Shown: one piece after another, positions 1-7,588 of the stretch
How the letters are laid out: each line of letters opens with the position of its first letter
Position numbering within the stretch: position 1 is the first letter of the stretch
DNA from: Iphinoe sp. HA4291-MV1
GTDB taxonomy: Bacteria; Cyanobacteriota; Cyanobacteriia; Cyanobacteriales; Nostocaceae
Direction: 5' to 3'
Length of the DNA: 52,613 bases
Assembly: GCA_019359415.1 (NCBI GenBank)
Contig: JAHHHH010000050.1
Location: 1-52,613 of the forward strand
Program-made: the position numbers and the translations under genes
Notes under the pieces: generated by a model
Told to the model about the DNA's origin: nothing
Databases searched by the model: none
What the model saw: only the letters and a program-made list of their open reading frames with translations

Positions 1-144
1 ATCATTGAACGCTTTGTTAATTAGCGTACTATCTAACACATTTCATGCTCAAATTCGATACACCGCTCTATACTTTAGCAAATTAGTCTGTATTCTTAAG
101 CACAAAATTAGATGCGCTTACCCTGAATAGAAATGTATTCTGTA

Positions 145-1017
145 TCATTCATGGCTTTCAATATTTGATGAACGAGAATTAGCAATCGGTAGGCGACGTG
201 TCATACCCATACCCATCGTTGTTTTGCGTCCAACTCCTGCATACAAAGCAAAGTCAGCAAGGGCGTTTATTTGCTTAATTGCGATTGGTTCAATATCTCC
301 TAGAATCCGATAGCTCATTTCGCCAACGCAACCAATAAATTTGTTGTCATAGTTGCTAATCACTTCGGTACGGATGTTGACAAAACTTGGATAAATTGAC
401 TCGATAGGAGTGTTGGTAAATTCAATACCACTATATTTGTTCCAGCGACTGACAAGACTATTAAAGACACATTCCCGAATTGGCAGAATGGTATCGTATC
501 CTCCTTGGCGAAAAGCTACGGGTGTGGCGAGAGTGAAGTTGAGAGTGCGATCGCTCTGGCTTGCTTGTTCGTACAATTGCGTATAAGTGCAAGCATTTGC
601 CCAAGGTTGTGTTGATTGGGGTGTACCAAAAATGCTAGTAATGTACAAGTCTGTAGAACCCAAATGCCAAGCGTGTTTGGGGTTGAGATTGAGCCAAAGT
701 GGAGTCAGCTTGTCAAAAAGTGTGTCGTCTAATAGCGAAATGCGCCACCAGCAAGGTGTACCTGCGGGGATTAGGCGTTGATGGGAAAATTGCAAGATAT
801 CATTGTGTTTTTTGTGCGGATTTTTATGATTTCGTTGTATTTGTAAGGGTGAAAGGGTGAAGGCTTTGTCTGCGTTGGATTGGTGTAGATAGTCTCCTAA
901 GGTGCGATCGGCTGAACTGACGAGGGTGAGGAATAGGGCGTGGTAGTGTCTTCCTGTGAGGAATTCGGGGTAGATGGGAGACTGGGGAATGAGGTTAAGG
1001 ACGAGACTGTGAGGCAT
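145..1017 (-). CDS. cas6: Type I-D CRISPR pre-crRNA endoribonuclease Cas6
   Basis: Cas6-family RAMP endoribonuclease that cuts CRISPR precursor RNA inside each repeat and delivers mature crRNA to the I-D Cascade. The N-terminus carries a TGRHYHALFL segment around residues 21-30 with candidate catalytic histidines. The C-terminus carries the family's glycine-rich loop (GVGRKTTMGMGM, about residues 261-272) that contacts RNA. Length (290 aa) is normal for the family. It is the last minus-strand cas gene in view and is separated from csc1 by an oppositely oriented gene. In related loci cas4-cas1-cas2 follow cas6; here only 144 bp remain before the window edge and I see no cas4 start in them. Family assignment is firm; the catalytic residue is inferred. 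Confidence 0.9.
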   Translation of the reverse strand: MPHSLVLNLIPQSPIYPEFLTGRHYHALFLTLVSSADRTLGDYLHQSNADKAFTLSPLQIQRNHKNPHKKHNDILQFSHQRLIPAGTPCWWRISLLDDTLFDKLTPLWLNLNPKHAWHLGSTDLYITSIFGTPQSTQPWANACTYTQLYEQASQSDRTLNFTLATPVAFRQGGYDTILPIRECVFNSLVSRWNKYSGIEFTNTPIESIYPSFVNIRTEVISNYDNKFIGCVGEMSYRILGDIEPIAIKQINALADFALYAGVGRKTTMGMGMTRRLPIANSRSSNIESHE

Positions 1018-1062
1018 ACAATTGTTCTAAATTAAGAAAAAACTACATTAGGAGTAACACTA

Positions 1063-1476
1063 ATGAGGATTGATGAGTACGATGAGGCGATCGCATTGAC
1101 GGAAAAGTTAAAAGAGACTTTACCAATGACAGTACGAGCAGGAAAGCAGTTTTTGAAAGTCTTAAAGGAGCAAGGAGAAAAAATCGATCCGGATCGAGAG
1201 TACACAATTGACTACGTTGGTTATTCGGGAGATGAAGGTGGGATTATGTGTACTATTGCAGTAGATCCGAATCAACCAAATAATAAAGAGCGCCATTTCG
1301 TATCAATTACCCACCTAAAAATTGATCCTAATCATCCCCTAGCTTCAGAAGTTCAGGCGTATCAACGCCAGCGAATTCGTAAGTTAATGTTGCAAAATCA
1401 AGGTGGTTTTGCAGCAGAGGTGATGATATTGGAGCCAGGAAAGAAAAAAAATCGTGGAAAAGGTTTTGGGAAGTAA
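1063..1476 (+). CDS. Conserved hypothetical protein encoded against the cas operon
   Basis: A 137-aa protein I cannot assign to a function. An AGGAG ribosome-binding site lies just upstream of the ATG. The sequence is mixed alpha/beta with a 'GYSGDEGGIMC' stretch near residues 53-63, an 'HFVSITHLKIDP' stretch near 78-89, and a basic glycine-rich tail (GKKKNRGKGFGK). It sits on the plus strand between two minus-strand cas genes, 45 bp from the cas6 start and directly abutting the csc1 stop codon, so any csc1-to-cas6 transcript is antisense to it. It could be an ordinary cyanobacterial housekeeping hypothetical that moved in, or an accessory of the CRISPR locus. Coding status is well supported; function is unknown. 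Confidence 0.8.
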   Translation: MRIDEYDEAIALTEKLKETLPMTVRAGKQFLKVLKEQGEKIDPDREYTIDYVGYSGDEGGIMCTIAVDPNQPNNKERHFVSITHLKIDPNHPLASEVQAYQRQRIRKLMLQNQGGFAAEVMILEPGKKKNRGKGFGK

Positions 1477-2184
1477 TTAGCTCCGAAAACGATACGCCAT
1501 CCGCACTGGGATTTTTATCTGCTTGTTCTCATTCAATTGATAGTATGTTCCTCGCATTTGCACATTTTGAATGAGACTGACTGGAGGCATATTTACGACA
1601 TCATAGCTCAGCACCTGATTCGTAAACATGACATCCAATGGATTTAAGGGATGTGTACAGGTAAATAAGCCTTCAGTAGTTTTTGGTTGACGCAATTCTT
1701 CAACTATTAACTCAGCTTTACTCATCCACTTACCCAAGCGAATCCATTTTGGGAGCTTCAGTTGCTTTTGAGAAATCACAAAAAACTCAAATCGACTTTC
1801 TGGCGCAATCTCTTTTGTTCTACCAAAACTAGGAATATTCTTTTGAGTTTTTTCCATCTCAACATGGTAGTTGTTATTAGCATACTTCCAGGTATTGAGA
1901 ATGGCAGTATGGTTGACTGCACGAGCTGGTGTGACATAAATTACCTGATGATTGAGTGGTGTTAAATGTTCCTCATATTTGGGAACTTGTTCTGGACAAA
2001 AGTAGCGATAGGAGTGTTCTTCTGCAACGGTTGTAGAGTAGATTTCACTATCTACTAATCCCAATGCGTAGCAAAGTGCGTAATTATGAAGAACTGGTTC
2101 TGTTTCGTAGAGTCTTCCTATCTCACGAGTCGCATAATATAGGCTGTCATGGAGTTCTAGTTGACAGTGGTAAATTAAGGTCAT
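1477..2184 (-). CDS. csc1: Type I-D Cascade subunit Csc1 (Cas5 type)
   Basis: Cas5-like RAMP subunit of the type I-D effector complex, which caps the 5' handle of the crRNA. The 235-aa length fits Csc1, as does the N-terminus with a short beta-strand start followed by 'LHNYALCYALGL' near residues 31-42. It follows csc2 with only 5 bp between the csc2 stop and the csc1 ATG, so the two are probably translated from one mRNA. Its stop codon touches the stop of the convergent 137-aa gene, leaving no room for a terminator between them. Assignment rests on sequence pattern plus the diagnostic I-D neighbours (Csc2, Cas10d). Confidence 0.88.
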   Translation of the reverse strand: MTLIYHCQLELHDSLYYATREIGRLYETEPVLHNYALCYALGLVDSEIYSTTVAEEHSYRYFCPEQVPKYEEHLTPLNHQVIYVTPARAVNHTAILNTWKYANNNYHVEMEKTQKNIPSFGRTKEIAPESRFEFFVISQKQLKLPKWIRLGKWMSKAELIVEELRQPKTTEGLFTCTHPLNPLDVMFTNQVLSYDVVNMPPVSLIQNVQMRGTYYQLNENKQIKIPVRMAYRFRS

Positions 2185-2189
2185 AGCTT

Positions 2190-3197
2190 TTACTTAGCAG
2201 ATACTTTTTCTTTACCTTTTATGTGTTTTTGGGCATAACCCTTAGCTTCCCCATCTGCTTTTTTCAGCATATTTTTCAATTTTTCTTCATTGGTAGTAAT
2301 GGCTTTGACTTCATTGAACAAAGGTTTAAATTGTTCACCGATAAAGTCTTCATGCACAAGAAACTCATCCTGCATTAGACTAACAATTGTACTTGTTGCA
2401 GCTTCAATGACATCATCTTCATTTAATGGCTCTGAAGAATTTAAAGTTACATTCTTCTTCATATAGTCGTAAATTCCCTGCGTCCATCGTAAATTGCTGA
2501 TAATTTCTCCGTCAGCAAATACTACACCTATTAATTCATTCCGTACTCTTCCTGTACGTGTCGTTTGCGCTCCATAATGACGAGTACGCAAGATGTTATT
2601 AAAGACGTACAAAAAGCTCGCTTCTGTGGGGTCTTTTAATGTCACTATGCTAGGAAAGAATATTTGAGGTTTAATGTGGTCTTGTTGATTAATTCGGCTA
2701 GTGACTTCACCAGGTTTAGAACCATTTTCACCCTTGGATGCCATTGTACCATTTTCAAAGGGAGCGTTGAGGGTAAATGTCTCATGTGATTCAGCAAAGT
2801 CGGTGATGGAAAAAGCTGTATCTACCACAACTTTAGATTTTTCAGAACCAGAATCACCAATCGCAAAACCATAGATAATACAATCAGGATTATCCATTGC
2901 AAATTTGACGTTATACTCGCACTCTTCCGCAGTCATTAAACCGTAATTTCTGAGTAATTCTCGACCGACTAAACGCTCTGGTGTGGATTGTTTACGTTTG
3001 AACATAGTCAAGCGACTAATAGTTGTTTTGTCCTCAATTCCTGCTCGTACTCGTGATTTATTGAGTTCGCCATCAGTTTGAAATAGTGGATATGATTCAG
3101 TAACGCGTATGGTCAAAAAATGAACGTACTTTCCCATTGGTTTGTAGGGAATCTCAGCATGAAAATGTTTGCCATCAACAGTCTTTAGAATAGTCAT
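2190..3197 (-). CDS. csc2: Type I-D Cascade backbone subunit Csc2 (Cas7 type)
   Basis: Cas7-like protein that polymerises along the crRNA to form the backbone of the type I-D Cascade. Length (335 aa) is right for Csc2. The sequence shows RAMP-like features, including 'FNNILRTRHYGAQTTRTGRVRN' around residues 204-225, a conserved-looking basic/glycine loop, and a lysine-rich C-terminus. It lies between cas10d (105 bp upstream) and csc1 (5 bp downstream) on the same strand, in the order typical of I-D operons. Nothing suggests truncation. Confidence 0.92.
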   Translation of the reverse strand: MTILKTVDGKHFHAEIPYKPMGKYVHFLTIRVTESYPLFQTDGELNKSRVRAGIEDKTTISRLTMFKRKQSTPERLVGRELLRNYGLMTAEECEYNVKFAMDNPDCIIYGFAIGDSGSEKSKVVVDTAFSITDFAESHETFTLNAPFENGTMASKGENGSKPGEVTSRINQQDHIKPQIFFPSIVTLKDPTEASFLYVFNNILRTRHYGAQTTRTGRVRNELIGVVFADGEIISNLRWTQGIYDYMKKNVTLNSSEPLNEDDVIEAATSTIVSLMQDEFLVHEDFIGEQFKPLFNEVKAITTNEEKLKNMLKKADGEAKGYAQKHIKGKEKVSAK

Positions 3198-3302
3198 GAT
3201 AATTCTCCAATTGTTTTAATCTTGTCAGAGTTAGCACTGTGAGATTGTCAAAAAAATTAGATAGAGATATGAACAGGTTAGAAGCCATATCCAAAGAAGT
3301 TA

Positions 3303-6300
3303 CTAATCCGCATCTAAATCATCAGTTTCATCTTCTACTTTGACAGGACGTTCTTCATAATTAGCGAGACGGTAAAGATACTCGCAAGTATTACGGATAT
3401 AGTTCATTTGGCGTCCTTGCAAACGAGCGCGATCGCTTGCAAAAGATTCATTAAAAACCTTAACCACAAAATACTCAGCAAAATCTCGAATAGCTTGTAA
3501 TTCCTCCTCTTTCTGACTAATTACCCAGCGTCCTTCCGCTCTAGAAGCATGAACTCGTTTCATGAGCTGGAAGACTTCTGCAGTTACCAAATCAATCAAT
3601 GCATCATCAGAAAAACTGGTATCAGCTTTGAGAATGATATCAGCAGCGACATCAATGGGTTTAAGAATCGCATTTGCTGGTATTGGCTGCTTACCAGTTT
3701 TTTTAGCGTGTCTGTAAAACTTTCGGAATCTCTCTGTTAATTCTTTGGGATGATTCAATTGTGATTTTTGTGTCACTTTCCATGTCTCCGATTGAAAATC
3801 ATATTCTGCATAGGGGTCAAAACAAGGGTAAAAGTAATAAGCATAGAGCTTTATTTTATTAATGCTAGGTGTTTCGACGTTTTGGCGTCGCGTCCAACTC
3901 TTAAGGTAGCTAAAGACATTGAGCGGACTTGTTTCTAAATCTCTTGCTAATTCAGAAAACTTACTCCAATTGGATTCATATTTTCCCTTACTTTGTTTAG
4001 CATTAACATCAAGATGAATAGCATAAGCCGCAGTTAATACATTTAGTGGCGCAGGATATTTTTTGTTGTTTTCCTCCCAGCCTTCAAGGATATAATCAAG
4101 ACGAAATCTATCTCGTCCCACCAATACCCGAAAAGCTTGTGGCGCACTATCCAAAAACACAGTTTCTTCAAATTCAGCACCATCATTAAACGGTGGAATG
4201 GGTGACTCAGAAACGACAGTCTTGACATCTAAAATCATTGGAAACGCAAATGCTAGCCAACTTGGCATAACCCAAGATTCAGTATCAGTCGGATCGAGTC
4301 CTGGTGGTAGCGCCATGAAGTAAAATGTCAAAGGTTGGTCTTCAGGATAAGAAAGCTTAAATGTTCGGTCTTGTTTACGTTCTCGATGATTTTCTGGTAA
4401 ATCTTTTTTACGCTGCAAGTCCTCATCTATCAGGAATGTATCAACACTTTGATAGCGTTGTCGCCCAAAATCCGCTTGCAAATCATCATTGATAAAATGA
4501 TTACGGATGCTAGCATTAAACCGAGTTTGAGCAATATTAGTATAAGCCCACTGAAGAAATTTATTTGTCTCCGGTGTGCAGTAATAAGTTGGATAAAAAT
4601 AGAGATAACGGTACTTACCATCTTCAAATCTTTTACCCACCGCCTGAGTTTGATTCATCAAGATTTGACGCAGCATCATTTCTATACCTGCAATGCTGGA
4701 AATGTTGCGTTTTGCATTGGAACCACCCAGCATTTGCTTATTTGTATAAACTTGGGGAGTAAACAGCACCGCAGATTCCATCTGTTCTGTGACGGTGTAA
4801 GCAGAATGAGAAACCGAGCAAATCAACTGTCGTCCACGCCCAGATTTCTTCGCCAGTTGATAGCGTTCTAACTCATCCAGAAAAACTTTTGTAGAATCAA
4901 TATCTTGCAGCTTCTCCTTTCCAGGTAGAATGATAACACGTTGCACCCACAAGCGTAAATCGTCCCATCCATCTGGTAACTTATATTGTTCTACAATTGG
5001 TGAAATGAGCTTCGCCAGATGATTGATAACACTCTCACAAACTTCCTCTACGTTCTCAATTTCTGGGTTACGTTCTAAGTACTTTGCTGCCAAGTAATAC
5101 CATTCATAAGGCACACCGCCAGTATTACCTTTAAGTTTTAGTTCCTTAAGCGTATCATTAATCCTTTGTATTTCTCGGATTGGAGGCAAAGACTTTTCTA
5201 AATTCCAGAATTGAGCCACCTCTCGTACTAAATCTAAATCAGGTAAAGTTGGTAACTCCTTCTTATTTTTCTTGCTCTCTTTTCGTACCTCTTCAATCTT
5301 ATGAACCTTCTCTCCCCAAATTTTACGACTAATGACATCACCAAACTCAGCAATTTGGTCGATACGTATATCATCAGAGAAACTGAAATTGTAATCAGCT
5401 GAGAGAACACCTTGCTGTTGAAACTTAACTAAATTATCACTACGACTTTTAGCAACTGAACTTTTTCCAGATTTGAGAATGCGTAAATTTGCTTTGAGCG
5501 CAACGCGCATCAATCCTGTGTCATCAAAGAATTTATCATAATACTCGGCATATTTCATGCCTTTACCATCTCTACCAAAACCAGTTTGACGCTTAATAAG
5601 TTGTCCACCACAAAATTCTTTAATCTTGTGAACTACCCTATCTGGTAAATCTTCAGTCGATATTGCTGGTGAATTGCAGAGTGTTAAGTAAACAATACCT
5701 GTTGGTAAATATAGCAATGGCTTATAGTATTCAAGCTCTTGTGTATTTAAACTTGTGTGAGCCTCCATCAAAGCGTTGTTCACCACATTGGTTAAAACAC
5801 CTCTGTTTTCAGCAACTCGGTGATAAGTCAATTTCAGTTGTCCATCACTAAGATTGTGGAGAATGCCACTTAAAGTACGGTGTTCAGCATCTTGAGGATG
5901 TTTAATAACCGAGGCGAGTAAATCAGCTATACAAGTTAAGTCAGCAAGACAGACAAGGACATACTCATTAAGTATTGGCTGTAACCCATGCTCAGAAAGA
6001 TTTAAATTTGTATCACTTCTGCGCTGGGCGTTATAAGCAATGAATAGCAAGTCATCTCTATATTCTTGCCATGTTTCTGGTTCGTCGGGGCTGATAAATT
6101 TATCAATATTCAGTTCCCGAACAATCACATCTATAATTTCACGGTGCGCTGCTAGAGGTAACTCACGAATTTTTTGTTCCTTGTCTAAAGCGATCGCTTT
6201 GTACACTTCCGGCATTTTTGGAAAAAGTCGATAATCAAACTTTTCAAAATCATGTAGGATAAATCCAGCAATCAGTAAGCGTCTTTCTTTTTCATGGATG

Positions 6301-6764
6301 ACTCTTTTGACAGTTGTGTTTAGTTTTTTAAGGCGACGTTCAATGAGATTAGCAGGAAGTAATCCGTTAAGTAGATGTGTATTTAAAGATTGATCGCCTG
6401 CGTTATCTCGCCTAACGTTTTCTTTCCCTTTCTTTTGATCGAGATAATCAAAAAACTTACCACCCTTCGCCGTCACTCCAATAGCTAGTCGTAGCAAGTT
6501 TGGTAACACATATTGGCTAAAGTCCTGCATGATGAAATCATCAGGGTTTTCTGTTGTGATCGCTCTTTGCAATAACTTGAGCGTGAGCAGTTCAGATGGT
6601 TTGGTTGCAACTGTGCGATTAGATGTTATTTCAAAGTCTGAGTCATCTCCAGACATCCAATCATTATCTGAGTTATCTAACTCTTCGGAGTTAATATCCT
6701 GATTTGCTTCCAACAGAGAGAGTTGTTGTGCTTGTTCTTCTAATTTTTTGCGTTTCTTCGCCAT
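3303..6764 (-). CDS. cas10d: Type I-D large subunit/HD nuclease Cas10d (Csc3)
   Basis: Large subunit of the type I-D effector, carrying the DNA-cutting HD domain that other type I systems keep in Cas3. HD-domain residues are visible: H130 (in 'SLNTHLLNGLLPA'), H171-D172 (in 'FILHDFEKFD') and H207. The remaining roughly 900 residues would contain the Cas10-like palm; I see no GGDD cyclase motif, as expected for Cas10d. The N-terminal 60 residues are acidic and low-complexity. Full length (1153 aa). The neighbouring cas3' gene is a helicase without an HD domain, which confirms the I-D split of activities. Upstream (6765-6955) is a 190-bp gap before the coiled-coil ORF, so it may have its own promoter. 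Confidence 0.93.
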   Translation of the reverse strand: MAKKRKKLEEQAQQLSLLEANQDINSEELDNSDNDWMSGDDSDFEITSNRTVATKPSELLTLKLLQRAITTENPDDFIMQDFSQYVLPNLLRLAIGVTAKGGKFFDYLDQKKGKENVRRDNAGDQSLNTHLLNGLLPANLIERRLKKLNTTVKRVIHEKERRLLIAGFILHDFEKFDYRLFPKMPEVYKAIALDKEQKIRELPLAAHREIIDVIVRELNIDKFISPDEPETWQEYRDDLLFIAYNAQRRSDTNLNLSEHGLQPILNEYVLVCLADLTCIADLLASVIKHPQDAEHRTLSGILHNLSDGQLKLTYHRVAENRGVLTNVVNNALMEAHTSLNTQELEYYKPLLYLPTGIVYLTLCNSPAISTEDLPDRVVHKIKEFCGGQLIKRQTGFGRDGKGMKYAEYYDKFFDDTGLMRVALKANLRILKSGKSSVAKSRSDNLVKFQQQGVLSADYNFSFSDDIRIDQIAEFGDVISRKIWGEKVHKIEEVRKESKKNKKELPTLPDLDLVREVAQFWNLEKSLPPIREIQRINDTLKELKLKGNTGGVPYEWYYLAAKYLERNPEIENVEEVCESVINHLAKLISPIVEQYKLPDGWDDLRLWVQRVIILPGKEKLQDIDSTKVFLDELERYQLAKKSGRGRQLICSVSHSAYTVTEQMESAVLFTPQVYTNKQMLGGSNAKRNISSIAGIEMMLRQILMNQTQAVGKRFEDGKYRYLYFYPTYYCTPETNKFLQWAYTNIAQTRFNASIRNHFINDDLQADFGRQRYQSVDTFLIDEDLQRKKDLPENHRERKQDRTFKLSYPEDQPLTFYFMALPPGLDPTDTESWVMPSWLAFAFPMILDVKTVVSESPIPPFNDGAEFEETVFLDSAPQAFRVLVGRDRFRLDYILEGWEENNKKYPAPLNVLTAAYAIHLDVNAKQSKGKYESNWSKFSELARDLETSPLNVFSYLKSWTRRQNVETPSINKIKLYAYYFYPCFDPYAEYDFQSETWKVTQKSQLNHPKELTERFRKFYRHAKKTGKQPIPANAILKPIDVAADIILKADTSFSDDALIDLVTAEVFQLMKRVHASRAEGRWVISQKEEELQAIRDFAEYFVVKVFNESFASDRARLQGRQMNYIRNTCEYLYRLANYEERPVKVEDETDDLDAD

Positions 6765-6955
6765 TGGTTTATCTCCATTAAATTTGCATGCCGACTTAAG
6801 CCCTGATTAGGACTGTAAGAAAATTAACAATTCAGACGTTGCATAAATGCGGGATGAATTGGCTGTTGAAACCGTTGAAAATTTGTTCTGAATTAGGCGA
6901 AATCATCCCATGATTACGCAACGCCACAATTCAATTTATTTGTGAACTGTAGATA

Positions 6956-7288
6956 TTATTCAATCTGCCTATAAAAAGCTGCTATCTCTTCTAGTTCCTG
7001 ATTTCGAGGAATTAGATATTCAAATTGATGGACTTTTACTACAGCAAAAGTGCTTGACTCCTGGCACTCCTCTATTTGAGCTTGCTGATCCTGAACTTTA
7101 AACTGTAGTCCTTGTAACATAATCATATTTTCTTCATATTTCTGTTTTAATTCAGCTAACTGACTGTCATGTTCTGAAAGTCGATGATCTTGAATGAGAT
7201 TGTGCTGTTGCTGCAACTTCATGCGATCAATCAGATCATTGATGGAATAGCGGAGTAACTCTAGTGAGTCAGGATTTTGGCTGTGCAT
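6956..7288 (-). CDS. Small coiled-coil hypothetical protein inside the cas operon
   Basis: A 110-aa acidic, glutamine-rich protein with a predicted long coiled coil from about residue 15 to 75 (heptad-like spacing of L/I/M, e.g. 'INDLIDRMKLQQQHNLIQ'). The C-terminus is different: 'FEYLIPRNQELEEIAAFYRQIE'. I do not recognise the family. It is co-directional with cas10d, 190 bp upstream of it, and downstream of the crRNA-like element at 7459-7588. It may be a passenger, a structural accessory or a regulator of the cas genes; nothing in the sequence decides between these. Confidence 0.6.
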   Translation of the reverse strand: MHSQNPDSLELLRYSINDLIDRMKLQQQHNLIQDHRLSEHDSQLAELKQKYEENMIMLQGLQFKVQDQQAQIEECQESSTFAVVKVHQFEYLIPRNQELEEIAAFYRQIE

Positions 7289-7379
7289 CTGGCCTTTTCG
7301 TTGTTTGAAGAGTTACCCTAGAGTCTAGCATGATACATTTTGTATAACCATCGTTTTTCTGAAACAAACGCATTTATTA

Positions 7380-7424
7380 TCAATCTGTCAATTTATGATT
7401 CTGTAACAAGAGCAAGTAGAACAT
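7380..7424 (-). CDS. Possible 14-codon hydrophobic mini-ORF near the crRNA-like element
   Basis: Reading on the minus strand, an ATG at 7424-7422 opens MFYLLLLQNHKLTD and ends at a TGA (7382-7380). An AGGGAG Shine-Dalgarno-like motif (7439-7434) lies 9 nt before the ATG, a good spacing. The site matched by the neighbouring crRNA-like spacer (7383-7404, PAM 7405-7407) lies wholly inside it. CreT toxins of CreTA modules can be very small hydrophobic peptides or RNAs placed next to crRNA-like CreA, which is why I list it. A 14-codon ORF with an SD can arise by chance, so this is a hypothesis. Confidence 0.2.
   Translation of the reverse strand: MFYLLLLQNHKLTD
7383..7407 (-). promoter_or_regulatory. 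Candidate target site (protospacer plus GTT PAM) of the crRNA-like RNA
   Basis: On the minus strand this reads GTT followed by ACAGAATCATAA and then ATTGACAGAT. The spacer after the isolated repeat (from 7496, plus strand) reads ACAGACTCATAA and then TTGACTGAT. Positions 1-12 agree except at position 6, the position known to be tolerant in type I Cascades. The match continues after a 1-nt gap (19 of 22 columns overall). GTN is the known type I-D PAM. The site also holds a TTGACA hexamer on the minus strand (7391-7386) and a TATGAT on the plus strand (7394-7399), so Cascade binding here could block transcription either way. Confidence 0.45.
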
Positions 7425-7458
7425 TCGCTTGAACTCCCTTTTGTGATACGCTAATTAC

Positions 7459-7588
7459 AAGGGTAGTTAGTCAAATCCCTATCAGGGATTGAAACACAGA
7501 CTCATAATTGACTGATATTTACTTATCTACCCCTGGCTTGAAACAAGTCAAGCTAGCTTAACTACAAATCCCTATTAGGGATAGCCTT
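7459..7588 (+). CRISPR. Isolated CRISPR repeat plus degenerate repeat: crRNA-like (CreA/CreR-like) element
   Basis: A canonical cyanobacterial repeat end is present: AATCCCT (7474-7480), ATC loop, AGGGATT (7484-7490), then GAAAC (7491-7495). Counting a 37-nt unit gives 7459-7495. A second copy (AATCCCT 7567-7573, ATT, AGGGAT 7577-7582) has lost the GAAAC end and runs into the cas3' stop codon at 7587-7589. The interval between repeats would be about 56 nt, longer than a normal spacer. There is no array. The first ~21 nt of the interval resemble a PAM-flanked site at 7383-7404. Repeat, divergent spacer and degenerate second repeat between cas genes is the architecture of CreA/CreR regulators. 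The alternative is a decayed array remnant. Confidence 0.55.

Noticed and set aside
82-91. Second partial match (ATTAGTCTGT) to the start of the crRNA-like spacer
   Set aside because: It matches only about 9 of the first 10 bases, lacks a GTN PAM and does not extend; expected by chance.
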